The notes under the pieces are model-generated. The model was not told the origin of the DNA, searched no databases, and saw only the letters and a list, made by a program, of their open reading frames with translations. A DNA stretch of 64,000 bases from Massariosphaeria phaeospora (lineage: Eukaryota; Ascomycota; Dothideomycetes; Pleosporales). A program made the translations under genes and the position numbers. The stretch covers positions 434,001-498,000 of the forward strand of contig JAADJZ010000026.1 of NCBI GenBank assembly GCA_011032825.1. The letters are read 5' to 3'. Positions 30,088-44,700 of the stretch are shown here, in pieces (positions within the stretch are counted from its first letter, which is position 1; every line of letters starts with the position of its first letter).

Positions 30088-32322
30088 TCACTCACTCAGC
30101 ACCCTCGTCCAATCCCACTTCCGCCAGCGCTTGCGCCACGCCTCGACCCTCCGATCCCCCGCCGTCCACTTGCCCTGCCTCTTCACGACCTCAATCCCCA
30201 CATCCAACATGCCGCCCACGACCTCGCGCGCAAACAAGTCGCCCTTGGGCCACCTGCGCGCCTCCTCGACGATATGCCCCATGCCGCCATCGAGCTCGAA
30301 CCACACGTGGAAATACGGCATCTCCTTGGCCAGACTCTTGCGGAACGCCTGCTTGCCCATGCCGGTCTTGCTCGCCTTGAGCGTGTCGATGATCTTCTTG
30401 TGCTGCGTCCACTCGGCGTCGGCTTCGAGGATGGCCTCGCGGAAAAAGGCTGGCGCGGTGGCGCCGAGGTCGAAGGGGATGGGCACCGCGTTCATGGCCG
30501 CGTGCAGCTGGCGGCCCGGGTTCGCGGCGTTCTCGTAGAAGACGACGTCGCGGCCCTGGTCGTGGTACATGCGCGTGAGGCACTTCATGAAGTTGCGGAT
30601 CTCGTCCCACTCGTCGTCGTCGCACTCGAGCAGGTTGGTGTGGTGCTCGATGGGCACGATGACGGCGCCGCCGTCGGAGACTTCGGGCTCGGTGGGGAGG
30701 GTAAGGAAGACGCGGGTTGCGAGGGAGACGAGTGGGGCGAGCGGGGGTTGAGGCGGAGATTTGTCTTCGTGGTGGCAGAGGGGGCAGGAGTCGAGGATGC
30801 GGTTTGTGCGCTGGTAGTCGGCGATGGCGGCGTTACGGAGATTAATAGTAGATTTGGGAGCGCGGGTGGCGAGTTTGGCGGCGTTTTCGTCGAGGTACTC
30901 GAGGTCGTTCTGGCATCAATTAGCATATTAGATCTAGACGAATGTGTAGAATTCCGGACGTACAGTAAACTTGGCATCTTTGGCAATCTTCTCCGCTAAA
31001 AGCATGCCTTCGCCGCCGGCTTGGCCCTTCGTGCGCCTCTCTTGCCGGACCATATCTTCAACGCTCATATCCTCGTTTTCGACGACGGTGCCACGTTCCT
31101 GGCCTCTCTTGTTATCCACCGTCTTTACTTCGCCCTTGCGACCACCAGCCAGCATGCGGTTATCCATAGCGTTCAGAACTACCACGTCCGAACTACCATG
31201 CTTGGCAAAGTTGGCAGCGGCAGCCTTGTACTCTGCTTCGAGCTGTGCGGCATTGGGCGCTTTCTTCATCTTCGCCTTCATCACCTGAGCTTTGAGCTTG
31301 TTCAACTCGGTCTGATTGAGTCTCGGCGCGCCGGCACCCGTCTCGTCAGGAATAACTTCGCCTTGAGGTAGTTCCCTGTCTTCATGGCGTGTTCGCGGCG
31401 GTCTGTGGATGCCAGCATTGAGCCTCCTCTCCTCGAACAACTCGCCAGAAGGTTTCTCCTTGCCCACATAATCCCTACCATACGTATGCCTCCGGTCCAC
31501 CTCAATCTCTTCTTCCCTAGCATCGTCGAAATCGCGCATGTTGCCGTATATGCCCAGCGCAACGTCTTCAGCTGTGCGTCCTGATTCCTCGGCCGTCGCG
31601 TATATGTTCTTGAGTTTCTTCATGCGCCACTCGGATCCAGAATCACCAAAGGTGTAGCCTACGTCTCGCGGTGCGGGCGTGTCTTGGATCGTGGGATCCT
31701 CGTCCTTGACGTCAGCTGGATGGCGGTTTAGTTCGGCGTCGTGGATTCGCGTTGTTGGCTGTGTTTCCTCTGAAGCCGGCACATAGGTGCTCTTGTCGTC
31801 CTTCTTCTTGCGCTGCACATAGTCGACGTCCATGGCCGACGGAGCCTGTATCCACGAAGCGCGTTCCACACTCGCACCGGCGGTGTCTTCAAGCTGCTGG
31901 TCCAGAAGGTCATCGGCGGCTGGCGCATAGTCTTTCCCTTGCACGTTGTCATCGTCGGAAGATGAGTGTTCGTCGTCGACCCGGCGCCGCGATTTGCGCT
32001 TCCGGGTCAGGCGGTCCTCGTCGTCGCTTGAGGGGGATGGGCTTCGAGGGTTCTTGGGCGTCCGACGTGGGCGGTCGTCGTGGCCATGGCCTCGTCCCTT
32101 CTCGCGGCGCTTGCGTGCAGTGCGCTCGTCGGATGTCTCGCCATGGTGTCTCGATCGCTTGTGCCTGTGGCGCGCATCCTGGTCGCCGTCGTCGGTGTGC
32201 CGGGACGAGCGATGATGCTTCGACCTGTGCTGCCGGTCGCGACTGCGGCTCCGGTCGCGCTTCTTGCGCTCGTCGTTTGCTTTGCCCTGCACGAGCTCTC
32301 GCTCGAAGTCGTCGAGGCCCAT
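30088..32322 (-). CDS. CWF19: Cwf19-like pre-mRNA splicing factor (CwfJ domains)
   Basis: Two exons (32322-30964 and 30909-30088; intron 30910-30963) encode 726 residues. The ATG at 32322 gives MGLDDFERELVQGKA, like the start of family members; an in-frame ATG at 32388 would add 22 residues. An Arg/Ser/Asp-rich N-terminal half with nuclear signals is followed by the Cwf19-like C-terminal domain 1 (CPLCHHED, VFLTLPTEP, IVPIEHHTNLLE) and domain 2 (MPYFHVWFELDGGMGHIVEE, then GKWTAGDRRVEAWRKRW near the end). Fission yeast Cwf19 is a component of the late (intron-lariat) spliceosome linked to Prp43-dependent release, and human CWF19L2 is the counterpart. The gene is head to head with the GPN1-like gene. 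Confidence 0.93.
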
Positions 32323-32653
32323 GTCCGGTTGTGGTGGCAGACGGGCTGGTTGCTGTGATGGCTGAGGGTGGACACTGGGGTTGCACATCACACATCAGCG
32401 GTCGGCAGTCGGAGCTTTCCTGGCATGGCCGCCGATCCGCCCGCCCCGCCCCGCCCCGCCCCGCCCAAGAATTTGGAAAATTAAATGTCAATGTCGCACA
32501 CATTCTCTCTCGCCAGCCACCAGCCACGCTCGTTCTCCCTCTCCAGCTCAACACCACCCTCTCACCTGGGTTTGCCGTCCACTGGCCAGCCTAGAGCGGA
32601 CCTGTCGACTCCCACAGCCCCAATCTCTTCGCAGCCCGCGCCCGCCCGCAAAC
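32323..32653. promoter_or_regulatory. Bidirectional promoter between CWF19 and GPN1
   Basis: This 331-base region holds a CCCGC repeat (about five copies, 32437-32466), which could act as a GC-rich activator site, and a CT-rich tract before the GPN1 ATG. No TATA box is seen. Its short length and position suggest the two nuclear-function genes share control. Confidence 0.5.
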
Positions 32654-33991
32654 ATGGCCACCCCCAGCGCTCCTCCCGCAGCGGCGCCCTCCTCGTCCCC
32701 CTCCCCCTCCTCGTCCTCGCCCTCCGCCCCCGTCGCCATCGTCTGCGTCGGCATGGCCGGCTCCGGCAAAACCACCTTCATGCAGCGCCTCATCTCGCAC
32801 CTCTACACGCACCCGGACCCGACCGTCGCCACGCCCGCCGTCGCGAAGAACCCCGCGGCACCGCCTTACATCCTCAACCTCGACCCGGCCGTGCACCACG
32901 TGCCCTTCACGCCCAACATCGACATCCGCGACTCGGTCAACTACAAGGAGGTCATGAGGCAGTTCAACCTGGGGCCCAACGGCGGCATCCTCACCAGCTT
33001 GAATCTGTTCAGCACCAAGATCGACCAGGTCATAGGCCTGCTGGAGAAGCGGACGGCACCCCCGGAGCCGGTGCAGGCGCCCGAGCAGAGCACCGTCGAG
33101 TTCATGACGAACCAGGGGAGGGCCACACCACCGCCGACGCAGCAGCAGCAGCAAGTCAAGCACATTCTAGTCGACACTCCAGGGCAGATCGAGGTCTTTG
33201 TCTGGTCGGCTAGTGGCGAGATCTTACTTTCGAGTCTCGCCAGCACTTTTCCGACGGTTATTGCCTATGTCATCGATACGCCGCGCACCACCAGCACGTC
33301 GACGTTCATGTCGAACATGCTGTATGCCTGCTCGATCCTCTACAAGACGAGATTGCCCATGATTCTCGTCTTCAACAAGACCGATGCTCAGGATGCCGAG
33401 TTTGCAAAGGAGTGGATGACCGATTTCGAGGCATTCCAGAGCGCGCTCAGGAACGAAGAAGAGGGTGGCAGCTTCGGCGGCGAGGGCAGTGCAATGGGAG
33501 GAGGCAGTGGATACATGGGCAGTTTGCTCAATAGCATGTCACTGGTCCTGGACGAATTCTACAAGCACTTGAGCGTAGTGGCCGTAAGCTCCATGACCGG
33601 CGACGGCATAGACGACTTCTTCAAGGGCGTGCAAGAGAAGAAGGAAGAGTTCGAGCGCGACTACAAGCCCGAGCTCGAGCGCCGGCGAGCCGAGCGCGAG
33701 TCAGAAAAGGCAGCAAAGAGACAGCGCGAATTGGCCAAGGCCATGAAAGACATGAAGGTCAGCGGTCCGAGCAACGGCAAGCAACGAAAAGAGGAGCCCG
33801 AAACCGTCAGCGACGCCGAGGACATGGACGACGGCGTGTCCGGGGACGAGGATGACTCGGACGACGAGCTTCAGGATGCAGACAGCAGCCTCGAAAAGCG
33901 CTACCAGCAGGCGTTGAAGGACAGCAGCAGCGCGCCTTCGGGAGACGATCTCAGTTTCGCCCGGTACACGCAGAGGGCCAATATCGGCTAA
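32654..33991 (+). CDS. NPA3: GPN-loop GTPase 1 (Npa3/Gpn1)
   Basis: An intronless ORF of 445 residues from ATG 32654, which is the first ATG before the conserved core; the longer open frame upstream has no homology and lies in the shared promoter. GTPase motifs are G1 GMAGSGKTT, the family-defining GPN loop [10 protein letters not shown]3 DTPGQIE and G4 NKTD. An acidic, Lys-rich C-terminal tail ([17 protein letters not shown]) follows. The N-terminal 25 residues are a Ser/Pro/Ala run. Npa3/Gpn1 assembles and imports RNA polymerase II and shuttles between cytoplasm and nucleus. A Gly/Ser-rich insert near residue 270 is typical of fungal copies. Confidence 0.94.
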   Translation: MATPSAPPAAAPSSSPSPSSSSPSAPVAIVCVGMAGSGKTTFMQRLISHLYTHPDPTVATPAVAKNPAAPPYILNLDPAVHHVPFTPNIDIRDSVNYKEVMRQFNLGPNGGILTSLNLFSTKIDQVIGLLEKRTAPPEPVQAPEQSTVEFMTNQGRATPPPTQQQQQVKHILVDTPGQIEVFVWSASGEILLSSLASTFPTVIAYVIDTPRTTSTSTFMSNMLYACSILYKTRLPMILVFNKTDAQDAEFAKEWMTDFEAFQSALRNEEEGGSFGGEGSAMGGGSGYMGSLLNSMSLVLDEFYKHLSVVAVSSMTGDGIDDFFKGVQEKKEEFERDYKPELERRRAERESEKAAKRQRELAKAMKDMKVSGPSNGKQRKEEPETVSDAEDMDDGVSGDEDDSDDELQDADSSLEKRYQQALKDSSSAPSGDDLSFARYTQRANIG

Positions 33992-35740
33992 GTAGAAAGC
34001 AGCCAGCAGCGAGTCTGTGTTTTTGACCAAAGAAGCGGAAAATGCTGCGTCTCACTGCTTCTACCTCGTCTCCCCGCTACAAGTAATCCTGCCAGTCAGC
34101 CATGTCGCCCTATATAACACCATACCTATAGCCCATGGCCCATGCTATGTCATGGTAACCTGCAGTAGTCAAATTCATTTCCCCTGTCATACGATGTTAG
34201 CGCGCACTCGCCTCGAGTCTCTGGTCACGTCGGATCGAGGGGGTAGATGGTTAGGCGAAACAAAACGAAGCGCAACGAAACGAAACGGCGAGGATGGGAC
34301 CCACAGCGCCAAAGGCGTACGCCATATCTATGTATTACTGTGTGCATACCACGCCTGCTGAGCTTTCTCTCTCATCCTTCCCTGCTCGATATGGTTGGAC
34401 GTTTTGCGCGAACCACGAGCGGCTGGTGCTACAACACGCCTCTAAAGATTGATGGATGAGATTGTCCAACTGATTGATTGGATGCGGGGTGCGAAAGTTT
34501 CCAAGGCAAGACCTTCTTATGCTCTTCGCTACACATCCGTGTCGCTCACTCGCTGTCTTGGACACTGCACTGCACTGCGGCGGTGGGAGAACACTACTGG
34601 GAGAAAAGTCAAGCACGGAGTCTTAAAGCCGGTGGGGCTGTATATCATTTGTAGTGTATCTAGCCTCCTGAGAATAGAAAAAGAGAATAGATTGGATAGT
34701 CAGTCCATACGTCTCCACCTTGGACCAAAAATGTGTTCTGCGTAAAGCTTTCTGTTATGTTGTGTCTGGTCGCAGGTCTCCACTACATCTCTAACTTGTG
34801 AACAACATGTGTTTGGTGTAGCCGTAGCTGTGGCTGCAGCACTTGGCTGAAAGTAGGTAGTATTTCCATCAAGAACAGATTTATATACGGATGGTTATAG
34901 AGTAGAGAGTAGAGAGTAAAAAGTAAGAAACGAACACAACATATTGATTGTGACCTAGATCATATAGTGTCCCAATCGACTCTTTGCCCGCGGTATACAA
35001 ACGGCATTACTTCATTCTCTTAGAATAGGACATTTGGACATATGGGACGAATCATATACACGTCCTTGTACAGTTCTTCTGGGCATTTCAAGGGGCTAGA
35101 TGTTGTTGTAGGCTTCTTTGCTCCTTGTGATTGTTTTCCACCGTCTAGTCTAGTCGGCTCTTTGTGTCGAAAATTCCAGTCTCTCGATGGACGGACAGAT
35201 AGATAGATGTGTGCCTGCCCTGCGCCATCCTCGTCCTTATCCAACCCTGCGTTTTCTCCCCTTTTCTGTGATAACTATTCTTTGCAAAGAGCACTAATAT
35301 TAGATAAGTTTCAAGTAGCACACGGGTTGTGCGACGCATGTGCGTGATGGAAAACGCAGATAGGCAAACAGGTACGGATCCATTCACTCGCAGCTCAGCT
35401 CAGCTCAGCTCAGCTCCTCTATCTGGGTCTGTGACATCTACCACGCATACATGCATGTTTTCACACTGCACAAGGGCTACAAGGGAAGTTGCTATAGAAG
35501 TCATAACCTTCGATTTTTCTTCTGAAACTACTGATATCAACCGTCCATCTCATCTGGCTGCCTGAAATCCAGACCGTGCCTTCCATCTAGATGCTCCATC
35601 TTCGTAAAGCACGAATTTTTGTCGCCGCCGTCCGCCTATTTCACTCGCACCCACTCTACCCTACCCTACAGCTGTGTTGACATGTCCAAGCTGAGCTTTC
35701 TGCACCTCAGGTGTTGAAGTCCTTACATCAGCCGTACAGA
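33992..35740. other. Convergent intergenic region, no supported gene
   Basis: This is 1.75 kb between the 3' ends of GPN1 and the giant DUF3638 gene. There are short purine-rich repeats (near 34250-34290 and 34905-34925) and a CAGCT microsatellite. ORFs up to about 115 codons on either strand have no recognisable features. Confidence 0.5.
35391..35416. repeat. CAGCT pentanucleotide microsatellite
   Basis: Five head-to-tail copies in an intergenic region. Confidence 0.85.
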
Positions 35741-38700
35741 CTAGTACCTGTAACGAATCTCGAAATCATCGTCGGACATATCCGCATTATGATCCTCTGA
35801 AGACTCCACTGCTTGGGGTTGAGCGAAGCCCTCCATAGGAAGAGGCTGGGAAAGGGAATTTCCATGTGCCGAGTGCCGTGTACTTGTAACGAAATCTGCT
35901 TTTTCCAAGAGCGCTCCATCCAGCATCCTGCCTAGGTGGGTTTTCTCGATGCCCGAACAGTCGCGTCTAATTTTCGTAGCCAACTCCTTCAGGAACTTTA
36001 CCGGGCTGGTCTTCAAGCTCCATTTGCCTTTGCCAGCGCCTAGGAAGCCGTCCGCTGCTACATGATCCGTCGTCGCTGGGGCCCATGCCAATCCCAAATA
36101 ATCACACAGCTCCTTGTACTCCTGGAACGAGTTGAAGTAGAGCTGGCCGGAGAACAGGTTGAGTTGCACAATCAGACTGCGAGGGACTGAGCCGGGCACG
36201 AAAGGACGACCGATGGTGTAGAGATCCAGAGTATCGAGCGATTTGGAGTTCATGTTGGGGCGGGGCGAGTACAAATGTAGCGTTACCATTGATGAGCTGT
36301 GGATCATGGGAAGTAACTTATTCGCTTCGAATGGGCTGAGAATAATTGACTGCTGGTCAGTGCCTCGAGAACCATGAAGTGGGTTTTGTTGAGACGGAAC
36401 CGAAACAATCCACTGTACGGGCCTCTGGTACGAGTCGGAGACATATGTCATGAATGAAGGGCGATTCAACGTGAGTGCAAAATCAGCCGTGACGAGAAGG
36501 CCGGCGGGAAATTGAGTCAGATCAAAACCGACGGCCGCACTTGTTGAACTCAACGCCATGAAAGCGGGCATCACAGCCTCTGAATTCGGTGGTAATTGGC
36601 CGCTCTTCACGAGCATGAGCAGATCTGGGTGGACGCGATGACGTGCTGGTTGCATTGGGTTAGGGCGCTGAACCTGCCGCTCCTCTTCGATTTCTGGAGC
36701 AAGTTCTCGCTCCTGCTCCTCTTGGAGGGTGGCGGAATTGAAATCTACCGTCTCGAAGTCCTGACAGCGCTGTAAGATTTGCGCGATGTTGGTGTTACCC
36801 GTATCCCAACCATCCAGACGAGTATTCCTTTTTTTCAAATCTGAGATGGGGCGATAGCGACATTCCAGTGGCTGCGCTTCGTCTTCGAGGAACTCTTGAG
36901 CTTGCTCTTTCGTTGTGCTGGCGCCGCAAAGCAAATCTTGATGATCTTCATATCGACGACCTTGGGTTGCCCATAAGGGCACACTTCGGCGAAGATCGAG
37001 CCATGTTTCGGATATAGCCCAGCTCAAGACATCCACTACTCCAATAGTCGAGAATTCTGGACCAGATTTGCGGGATTGAATTCTCATCCTGATTTCTTCA
37101 GACATGCAAAACACGACGGATTGGCCCTTTCCGAGCTTGCGCATTCGCATACATGCTGTTAACCCGTTAGTAAGTAAGCTGTAGAGAATCAAGTGGTTTG
37201 CACATACCTTGTACCAATCTGTCCTTCGTAAGATTTGCTCCTAACGTTACCGCTGCTCGGTAATTTCGCGGCAGCTTTAGATCGGTTCCTCTAGTATGTG
37301 CCTCATCCAGGTAAATCAAGCAGGCATCGAGCTGCTTGGCATACGGTGACACTTGTAGAGACTCAACGCGGCCAGCGCGATCTAGAACCGATAATTCCTC
37401 GTCATCGTTGAAGAATACAACGGCCTCTGTTTTCCCTGCCGGGCTGATGCTAAGCCACTTTTGTGCCACCTGAAGATTGTTCAGTTCAAGTATCTGTGCT
37501 CCGACATCTAAGATGACTCGTGTTTGCGGAAGCATCTTGCTGACGAACGATAACAGATGATCCGCATCTGACTGTGCCGACTTCGATCTGGCAGGCAACA
37601 ACTCCACGGAATTCTCTTCTTGTAGAAGATAAGCTAAGACCAGGGCATTTGTATGCCGTTGGGTGGGTAGATCCAAATGCTGGATGCTAAGGGGGAGCAC
37701 ACGGGAGGAGTCATTGGTGCCACTAAATCCAGTGGTGGGGTGTGATTTGACTTCGCCAATGTCCCAACCTGAAGCGGATAGCTTATGTGGGAATTCTTTC
37801 AGTTCCTTTGGAAAGACAACGTGAGAGAGAAAGTAATCGACTGCCCCTTTCGAATGACGTAGTTTAGGAAACACCTCTTCGATACACTGGATGCGATCTT
37901 TGATGTTTACCCCTCCAAGTTGATGAAATGATTCCTTGAGAGAAGCTCGCACTGGATCCACCCAATTCCGGTATTCGATTTCAGCCTGGTCTGACTGCTG
38001 AAGATGTGCAAAGGCGTCAAATAACTCGTCATACTCCAAGCCTCCATAGTAGTAGGTGAGCGACGTGAGCACAATGACAACGTCAGGGTGGCTAAATTCT
38101 GATCGAGGAGAGGGATTATCCTTGGATCGGAAAGGGACGGCTAATTTAGTTGCCGGGACGCGTCTCGGGTCTACACCGAAGTTGACCCTCCACCGCTTCG
38201 ATTCTAGCACGAAGCGCAACACACCACAAGCAATGAGACCTCGTACCAGAAGTAGTGTGTCTTTGGTCCGGTCCGTCCAGAATGGACCCTTTTCGACAGC
38301 TTCAATCTCTTCCGTGGTTAACTGGGCAATCGTGATGTACCGGTATACGGCATCTCTAGCACTCTGTTGTTGATGTGATACTGGAAACCCGAGGAGACCA
38401 TTGGTGCATATGTGCTTTGCAACGAGATGGGACAACTGCTCGTTGGCGTTGCTTCGTAAGATCCTGATTCTCGGAAAGCGCCCCTCCCAACGATCATCCA
38501 GTTCAATTGAAGCTGGCAGAGCCCGCTTTACGTCAAAAGAATATCGCAAGACGAGGCCGAGGACTGCATGGGCCATGTTCCATCTCTCTGGACTTAATTC
38601 GATTGGCCCCTGCACGCCCATGGTGTAGATGAGCTCGAACTTTACACTGAAGTTCTCATCGCTCTCGTCAACAATATCCCGGGATTTGGTGTCGAAAAAC

Positions 38701-41700
38701 TGCTGGGTGGCGAGTAATGAACGACCAAGGCTTTCTCGATCGGTCAGGAGACATTCGATCCCCATGAGTTTGAAGGATAAAATATGTTCTGGTTGGACGA
38801 GAAGAATACCTCGAGTCGCTATACATTCGTGGTATATGTCGCCAATGATGTCGGCTTGCTCCTTTGTCAGCTTCAGAGCTCGGGAAAATGGCATGTGATA
38901 GATGCGTCTGTTCAAAAGACCTCCAAGCTTCGCAACGAGCATTTGAAACATTTGCCTTGATTGAGGTTTTGCAACGATGACTCGCGTCAGCCTATGAGCA
39001 AAGTTGTCGTTAGCATTTCCTAAAAAGAAATGAGGATTAGGAGAGAAGGGATCCACTTACTTAGTGCCATCGGCCAATGCGGCCGCAACAATAGGGACAA
39101 TTACTGATGATTTTCCTTCACCCATGTTCAATTGCATAACCGCGTTCTTACGGTCGGGGGGATTCCTCATTTGACAGGCGATCAGCTCTTGCACATCCCG
39201 GATCATGATGCCACTCTCAGCCTCTAACAATAAGGACTCAGGATATGCCGCTGGGTCCCAGTTTTGGTGACCACGGTTTCGAAACTCCTCTGCTAGATCC
39301 AAAGGTTTGCCTGCAAGTGCGACCAGTCTCTGAGCACGGTGCAGATGGGTTACTGCAAGGCCATACTTGATTATGACTGCCCTCCACTCCGGTGATAGCT
39401 GTTGGAAGAGCTCCCCGTTCAGTTGACTAAGCCAAAACGCCGGAGGTACTCGAGGAGAGTGCTGAAGAAAAGCCGCAATTTTCACAGATATCTGGTCAGT
39501 CTCGTTAAGTACCGCCTCCATGCGTATAGTCATCTGCTCAAAATATTGATAGCAATCACCCAAGTGCGACTTGAGCATGGCTATAGTGTTATCGTCCACA
39601 TTGATCGACCAACTCGGAATAGTGGAGCCTTGAAGTGCAAGAAAACTCTGCCTTAAGTCACCCACATACTCTATTTCGTATTTTGACCATGTCTGAACAA
39701 GTAGTGCTTGACTAAGACCAGCCAAACGGTTTGTTGCGTTCTCGCTGACCATCATCGTCGGATCCTCTTGCAGTGGAAGCGACACGTCCCGAGGTGATTT
39801 AGGCAGAACAGTGGGGGCATCTGGGGCAAAAATATCTTTCTTACTCAGATAACGTACGCTGCCGAGCGCAGGGTGCTCGAACGTCGCCGTAGGAGTTCGC
39901 GGCTTCGAAACAGCGGCAAACTTCTGCCGTGCCAACATAGATCCAACACGTTCAAGATACCGGCTGAAGCAGAGATTATCATGCCAGGCTCTGAAGTTGA
40001 TGCGCACATCCGCCATGGCCTTTGATGGGTCGAAGTAGGTCGCGGCGTTTTGACTATTTGGAGTGCTTGGCGCGTCACAAGGCCACTGGCGTTGAAGTGC
40101 GTCAACAAAGGTATTGACTGCAAAAGTCTGATTTGTCTGGAACTGGGAGTATCTGCGTCGTTCAAAGTTTTTCTTGGACTCCCCGTTCTGTTTAGATAGG
40201 TGAGCCTCCGGGCAGTTTTGAAAAGCTCGTACAGTGCTGCTGACGACGGAACGGATAACAGCGACCTCTGCCTTGTCGCCCTTGGACAAGTCAAAGCATG
40301 CAGCGGAGGGGATTTCAATAGACGCAAATTCTCTCGACTGGCAGAAAGCAGCTAGCGTCTGGACAACCTCCATGTCTGCTTTGTCTGCAAACGCGAGCGT
40401 TGAAGCCCACATCATTATATCAAAGCGATTATACTTGTGAGATGAACCTGCCAGGGACAAGTGAAGTGAGCACCACTTTGCGGGTAAGAATTTAGACGGT
40501 TCTTGCAGCCATTCTGTGTCAAACTTCAGGCTATTCGAGTCTAATATTGGGCCTGGACCCTTAACAGCTTTGTTCATCAAGTATTTGTGTTGGAGTGATC
40601 GGAATATCTCTGTAGACAGATGGCTAGCAAGAATCGCCTCGTCTTTGAGGATCAAAGCTGCCGCAACGTATGAGCGTCGTCCCCGGTCCGAGTCTTGGTC
40701 GTGATCCCTGCTAGAATAGGTTGTGTCGTGTTGTACACTGTATCGCTCCGCACCGAAACCTGATACTCGAAAAACTGAGGATCGAAGTTGATCGCGCTTC
40801 AATAGATCTTGATCCACGAAGTTCAGTTGGGATGGCTCAGTGTAGACGCTAGCGGCATGAAAAAATTTCCCGCCTCGCGCTTGCATGAACAAGGACTCTA
40901 TTGCTGAGTAGAAATTCGAATCTTGGGAAAGAAAGGATAAATGGGTGTCCCATGTAACTTTTTGCATAACCCGCAGGTTCTGAGGATAATACGACCGGCG
41001 TGGTGCCAGGCTTGCGATGAGGTTCAAGGTATTGATATTGTTTCTTGTGAGGACGTCGAAGGAGCGCACTGCAGCGGAACTTAAGATGGATAAGGCTGCT
41101 TCGGTACCCGTCAAGCGTGTCAAGGTATCAGGTAGACAATGCGACGTAAGCGCGTGAAGATAGCAGAGATACAGCTTGCTCTGAAGACTGCCGTTGTCCA
41201 TGAGCCGCCCGAGGATTCCCTCAATCTGATACACCTGAATTCTGACCGTAGTGTCTTTCTCGACCGACACGTTGACATGGTTCGACGTTTTTGCGTATTG
41301 GACTTTGCCCTCCGGAATCAACACCAAGCGATCGGCAGACTCTGTTCCACGCCGCAATACGAGCTTGCTTTGTAGACCATGCAGAGTTCCAATGTCTTGA
41401 TCTACGTCGAGGGTCATACCACGGTGTTGCTTTGAGTAGATTTGAGATGTTCGCGTTGTGAAAGAGAAATTAAGTCGCAGCCTAGGAAGATCAATCTCCA
41501 AAGAGTCTGAGTGACTGCTGAACCTGATGTGAATGTGTCCTGGAAGCTCAAGCGGCAGCAAACATTCTGAGATAACACTGGCTGTAGTGCTGCGCATATT
41601 TACCAGTGTATTTTGACTGTCGACGAGACGCCAGAATGAACCAACCTTCGTGAGGCGCCATTGAAGAGAACTCATAGACCAGGGGTCAGTGCGCTCGCGG

Positions 41701-44700
41701 AACTGGACTTCGTTTTTTTGGTGATCGTACCAATGAACAAAATCCCGATAGAAGGCGGTAGGAAACATATCATTTGGGATCTGGGACGTCAAAAGGTCGT
41801 AATGGGATCCATCGTTGACCGTCTGCAAAAGCAAGACAGAGCCTTCCATCCCAAAGTAGAGCTCATGCCCTCGATGGACATTCTTCGCTGAAAGCTCTAG
41901 ACCGGGTACGCTTGTGGGCATAGCCTCCAAAGACTGTTTGCCAAAGAGTACTGGGTACATTGGATGACATGTGTACTTCTGTGGCAGCCTGGACAATGGT
42001 AATCCATTCACAAGGAGGTCTCCGGTTAGAAGATTGAAGTGTACTGGTAGACTCCTGGCAGTAGTTCCTGGCATAGACCAGGACTCAGTCTCAAGCCAGT
42101 GGTTGTGGGGACTGTCAAGTATTCGCCAAGAGTTTGTTGGTCGAAAACTGGACCACGATGCTGTCACGGCTTGATCGAGCCCTTCACTCTTTTTCGATAG
42201 GATACACTTCAAAGAAGGAAGCATCCGGTGTGCCAAAAATCGCCACGAGCAAACCATCGCAAGATATAGAGACTGGTGATCAGAGGTCACGTAATCTTTG
42301 TGATCATGCACGACGATGTAACACTGGAGAAGTTGAGAAGTCGCAGATGGGTCCACCAGAGTAGCGTCTACATGCTTGGAGTCCATATCGAAAGTGCTCA
42401 TACATGTCAAGGCAATCTCGACAGCCCTTGAGTGGAGTTCGGTTCGTTGTTCGTCGTCAGCCGAAACATAGGCTCTGTCTTTGAGAAGTTTAAGCCACTT
42501 GAAAGATGTGTTTCGAGCGCTAGCAAGATAGTTCAAGCAGCGCTCTGCAGTATCAGAAGATGATGCAAAGGTGAGCAACTTGCAAGCTAGCTGTACAAAG
42601 CTTGCCAATGCTCTCCAAGACTCCCAGTTATCCGTAACTCTCACTATAGCTCGCTCCAACTGGTCGAGCATGACATGTGAGAATGAATGCTCCACGAGTA
42701 TTTGATGGTTTACCCGCTCGGGAACTCCCTTCGGGAATGACGGGGCACCAACCTGGTGGATGGTTTGAAGAATCAGGCATTGAGTCTCCACCTTCGCGAA
42801 GTCCAAAGCTGGCATTGCAAGCTCTTTCAATATGTTCAAATACTGAAGGGCTGCACCAGCCGGTAGCACCCCAAAGGCCTTGTATTCGTCGAGTGAAATA
42901 TGCATTGGACAATCCGATACGTTCGCAATGACCTCGTTGGGCGAAACGCCATCTGGATTGGAAGGCGGGCGTACAAGATATTTTTGCAATGAGGCTGAAC
43001 GCTGCGGAATCTGATAGGTGCAAGACTCTAGTATGTGATCGGTAAGAGTCAGAGTACTGGTAAAAACATCCCGATCCTCGTCGTAGTATGTAAATTGTAG
43101 CCCGTTCTCCAAGCACACGTCTGCCTGCCTCAAGTTGGGAATCGGTACCGTACGGCGATGGGTTGCGGCATGTGGTTTTACTTGAGACAATATAGTTATA
43201 CGTTGGTTACTGTGGTGGCCACAGTATCGAGAAAGGCCAGAATACTGGTGATTGAGTTTGAAATATGCCCTCGCCTTTTGGATACTACTAGGTTTGCACC
43301 CAAATACATCTAGCGAAAGGAAGAAGGTAAGGTCGCGCCAGATGATGAAAACCATGGGAGGAGTCAGTTCGAATACAGTGGCTTTTGCTGTTATTTGATT
43401 TGATGGTAATGGCCATTCAAAAATATCGATCGTGAGGCTTGCAGCTTCATTGCTGAGTCGACATTTGCCACAACTGGAAGAGTGGTGAGAATCTGAAATG
43501 CCGGTCCGTGAATTGACGACCTCATAGAACTCGCAGTCCACTCGGTTGCTTTGGTCCATGAGATCTCGGTATTTCTGCTGGACGTCGGCCAACTCTTCGC
43601 ATTTCTGTTTTCTCTCCTTGGTAGCCTGTTGACTAATCTGAGATAACAAGTCCTGGTGGGCAACGGATTGATCGAAATATTGTACAGAAAACGACCTGGA
43701 ATGACCAAAGTCACGGAACAATGAGGAGGAACCGTTTGCGGCAGTGTTCCTACGGTGCTGTACATATTCCTCAATTCTGCCCAGCCTCACTAGCTGGTGC
43801 TTGTGAGGTAAAAGTAGAGACTGGAGTAATGTGGTTTCAATTTCGGGGTCGAAGTCTAGGATCAGACCATGTATCTGTGTCGCCGATCTGTCACAGGCTA
43901 CCCATAGCTCGAGGATAGTCAGATACATTAGAGACAAGCCAGCGGGTATACCCGTATAAGCATCCTTTGCGAATAGGTAGTAAGCCCGGAGAAGACCAGA
44001 CAGATCTTCGCACGTGTTCGTCTGGCCAATGTGTTGGGAAAGCCAAGGCTCCAAGTGATCTTGAACCCACTGTTCAACGCCGGCTAGCTTGTAGTATCGG
44101 TACGCTCCATCAGTTCTGAAGTCTCTCGGAAGCACGTGGGCTCCGTAGTTGGGTAAAGGTGAGCCGGGTTGAAACGAAAACGTCGCCAATTCTGATGTCC
44201 TCTTGGCGATACCGTCGATAAACGAGTCCAGCTCCCCAATCCGCATGTCAAGGTCACTCGCTGGAAGCAACCCTTCTAGTGTTACCGGAATTGAGCTCGG
44301 TTGCAATTTGGGTTTGTTGTCTGACCATGTCTGTTTCATGAACTCGTGAGTGTTGTACATGGTTCGCTGCACTGCATTCAACCAAGTTGAGATTGAGAGG
44401 TGACGTGGTGACTGTGATTCCAATTTCAGCAGGCGCCGGGATATCTTCGCCAAAATGGCTGAAAGAAGGTCAGACTTGACAGTAGAAGAGCAGCCCCGAG
44501 CCAGATGAAGGATCTTCGATGTGAAGTAAATCATGAAAGGCTTGTACAGGTTTTCATGCGACACTGTATCTTTGGCCGAGCGAGTGAAATGTAGCTGCAA
44601 CGAGACACGAAGCAGAAGCCAAAGGGGAGACCGGCGCCAGGGATGATAGCTGTCAGACCATAGTACTTCCTCGCGAGTGTTCTTCGTGATTCCTGATGCC

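Noticed and set aside
31752..32594. Plus-strand ORF of 280 codons opposite CWF19
   Set aside because: Shadow of the Arg/Asp-rich CWF19 N-terminal region; Cys/Arg-rich with no family features.
35741..39056. Separate genes for the three long ORFs between 35741 and 45356
   Set aside because: Good GT-AG introns at 38992-39060 and 37156-37207 join them in frame across conserved motifs, giving one gene.
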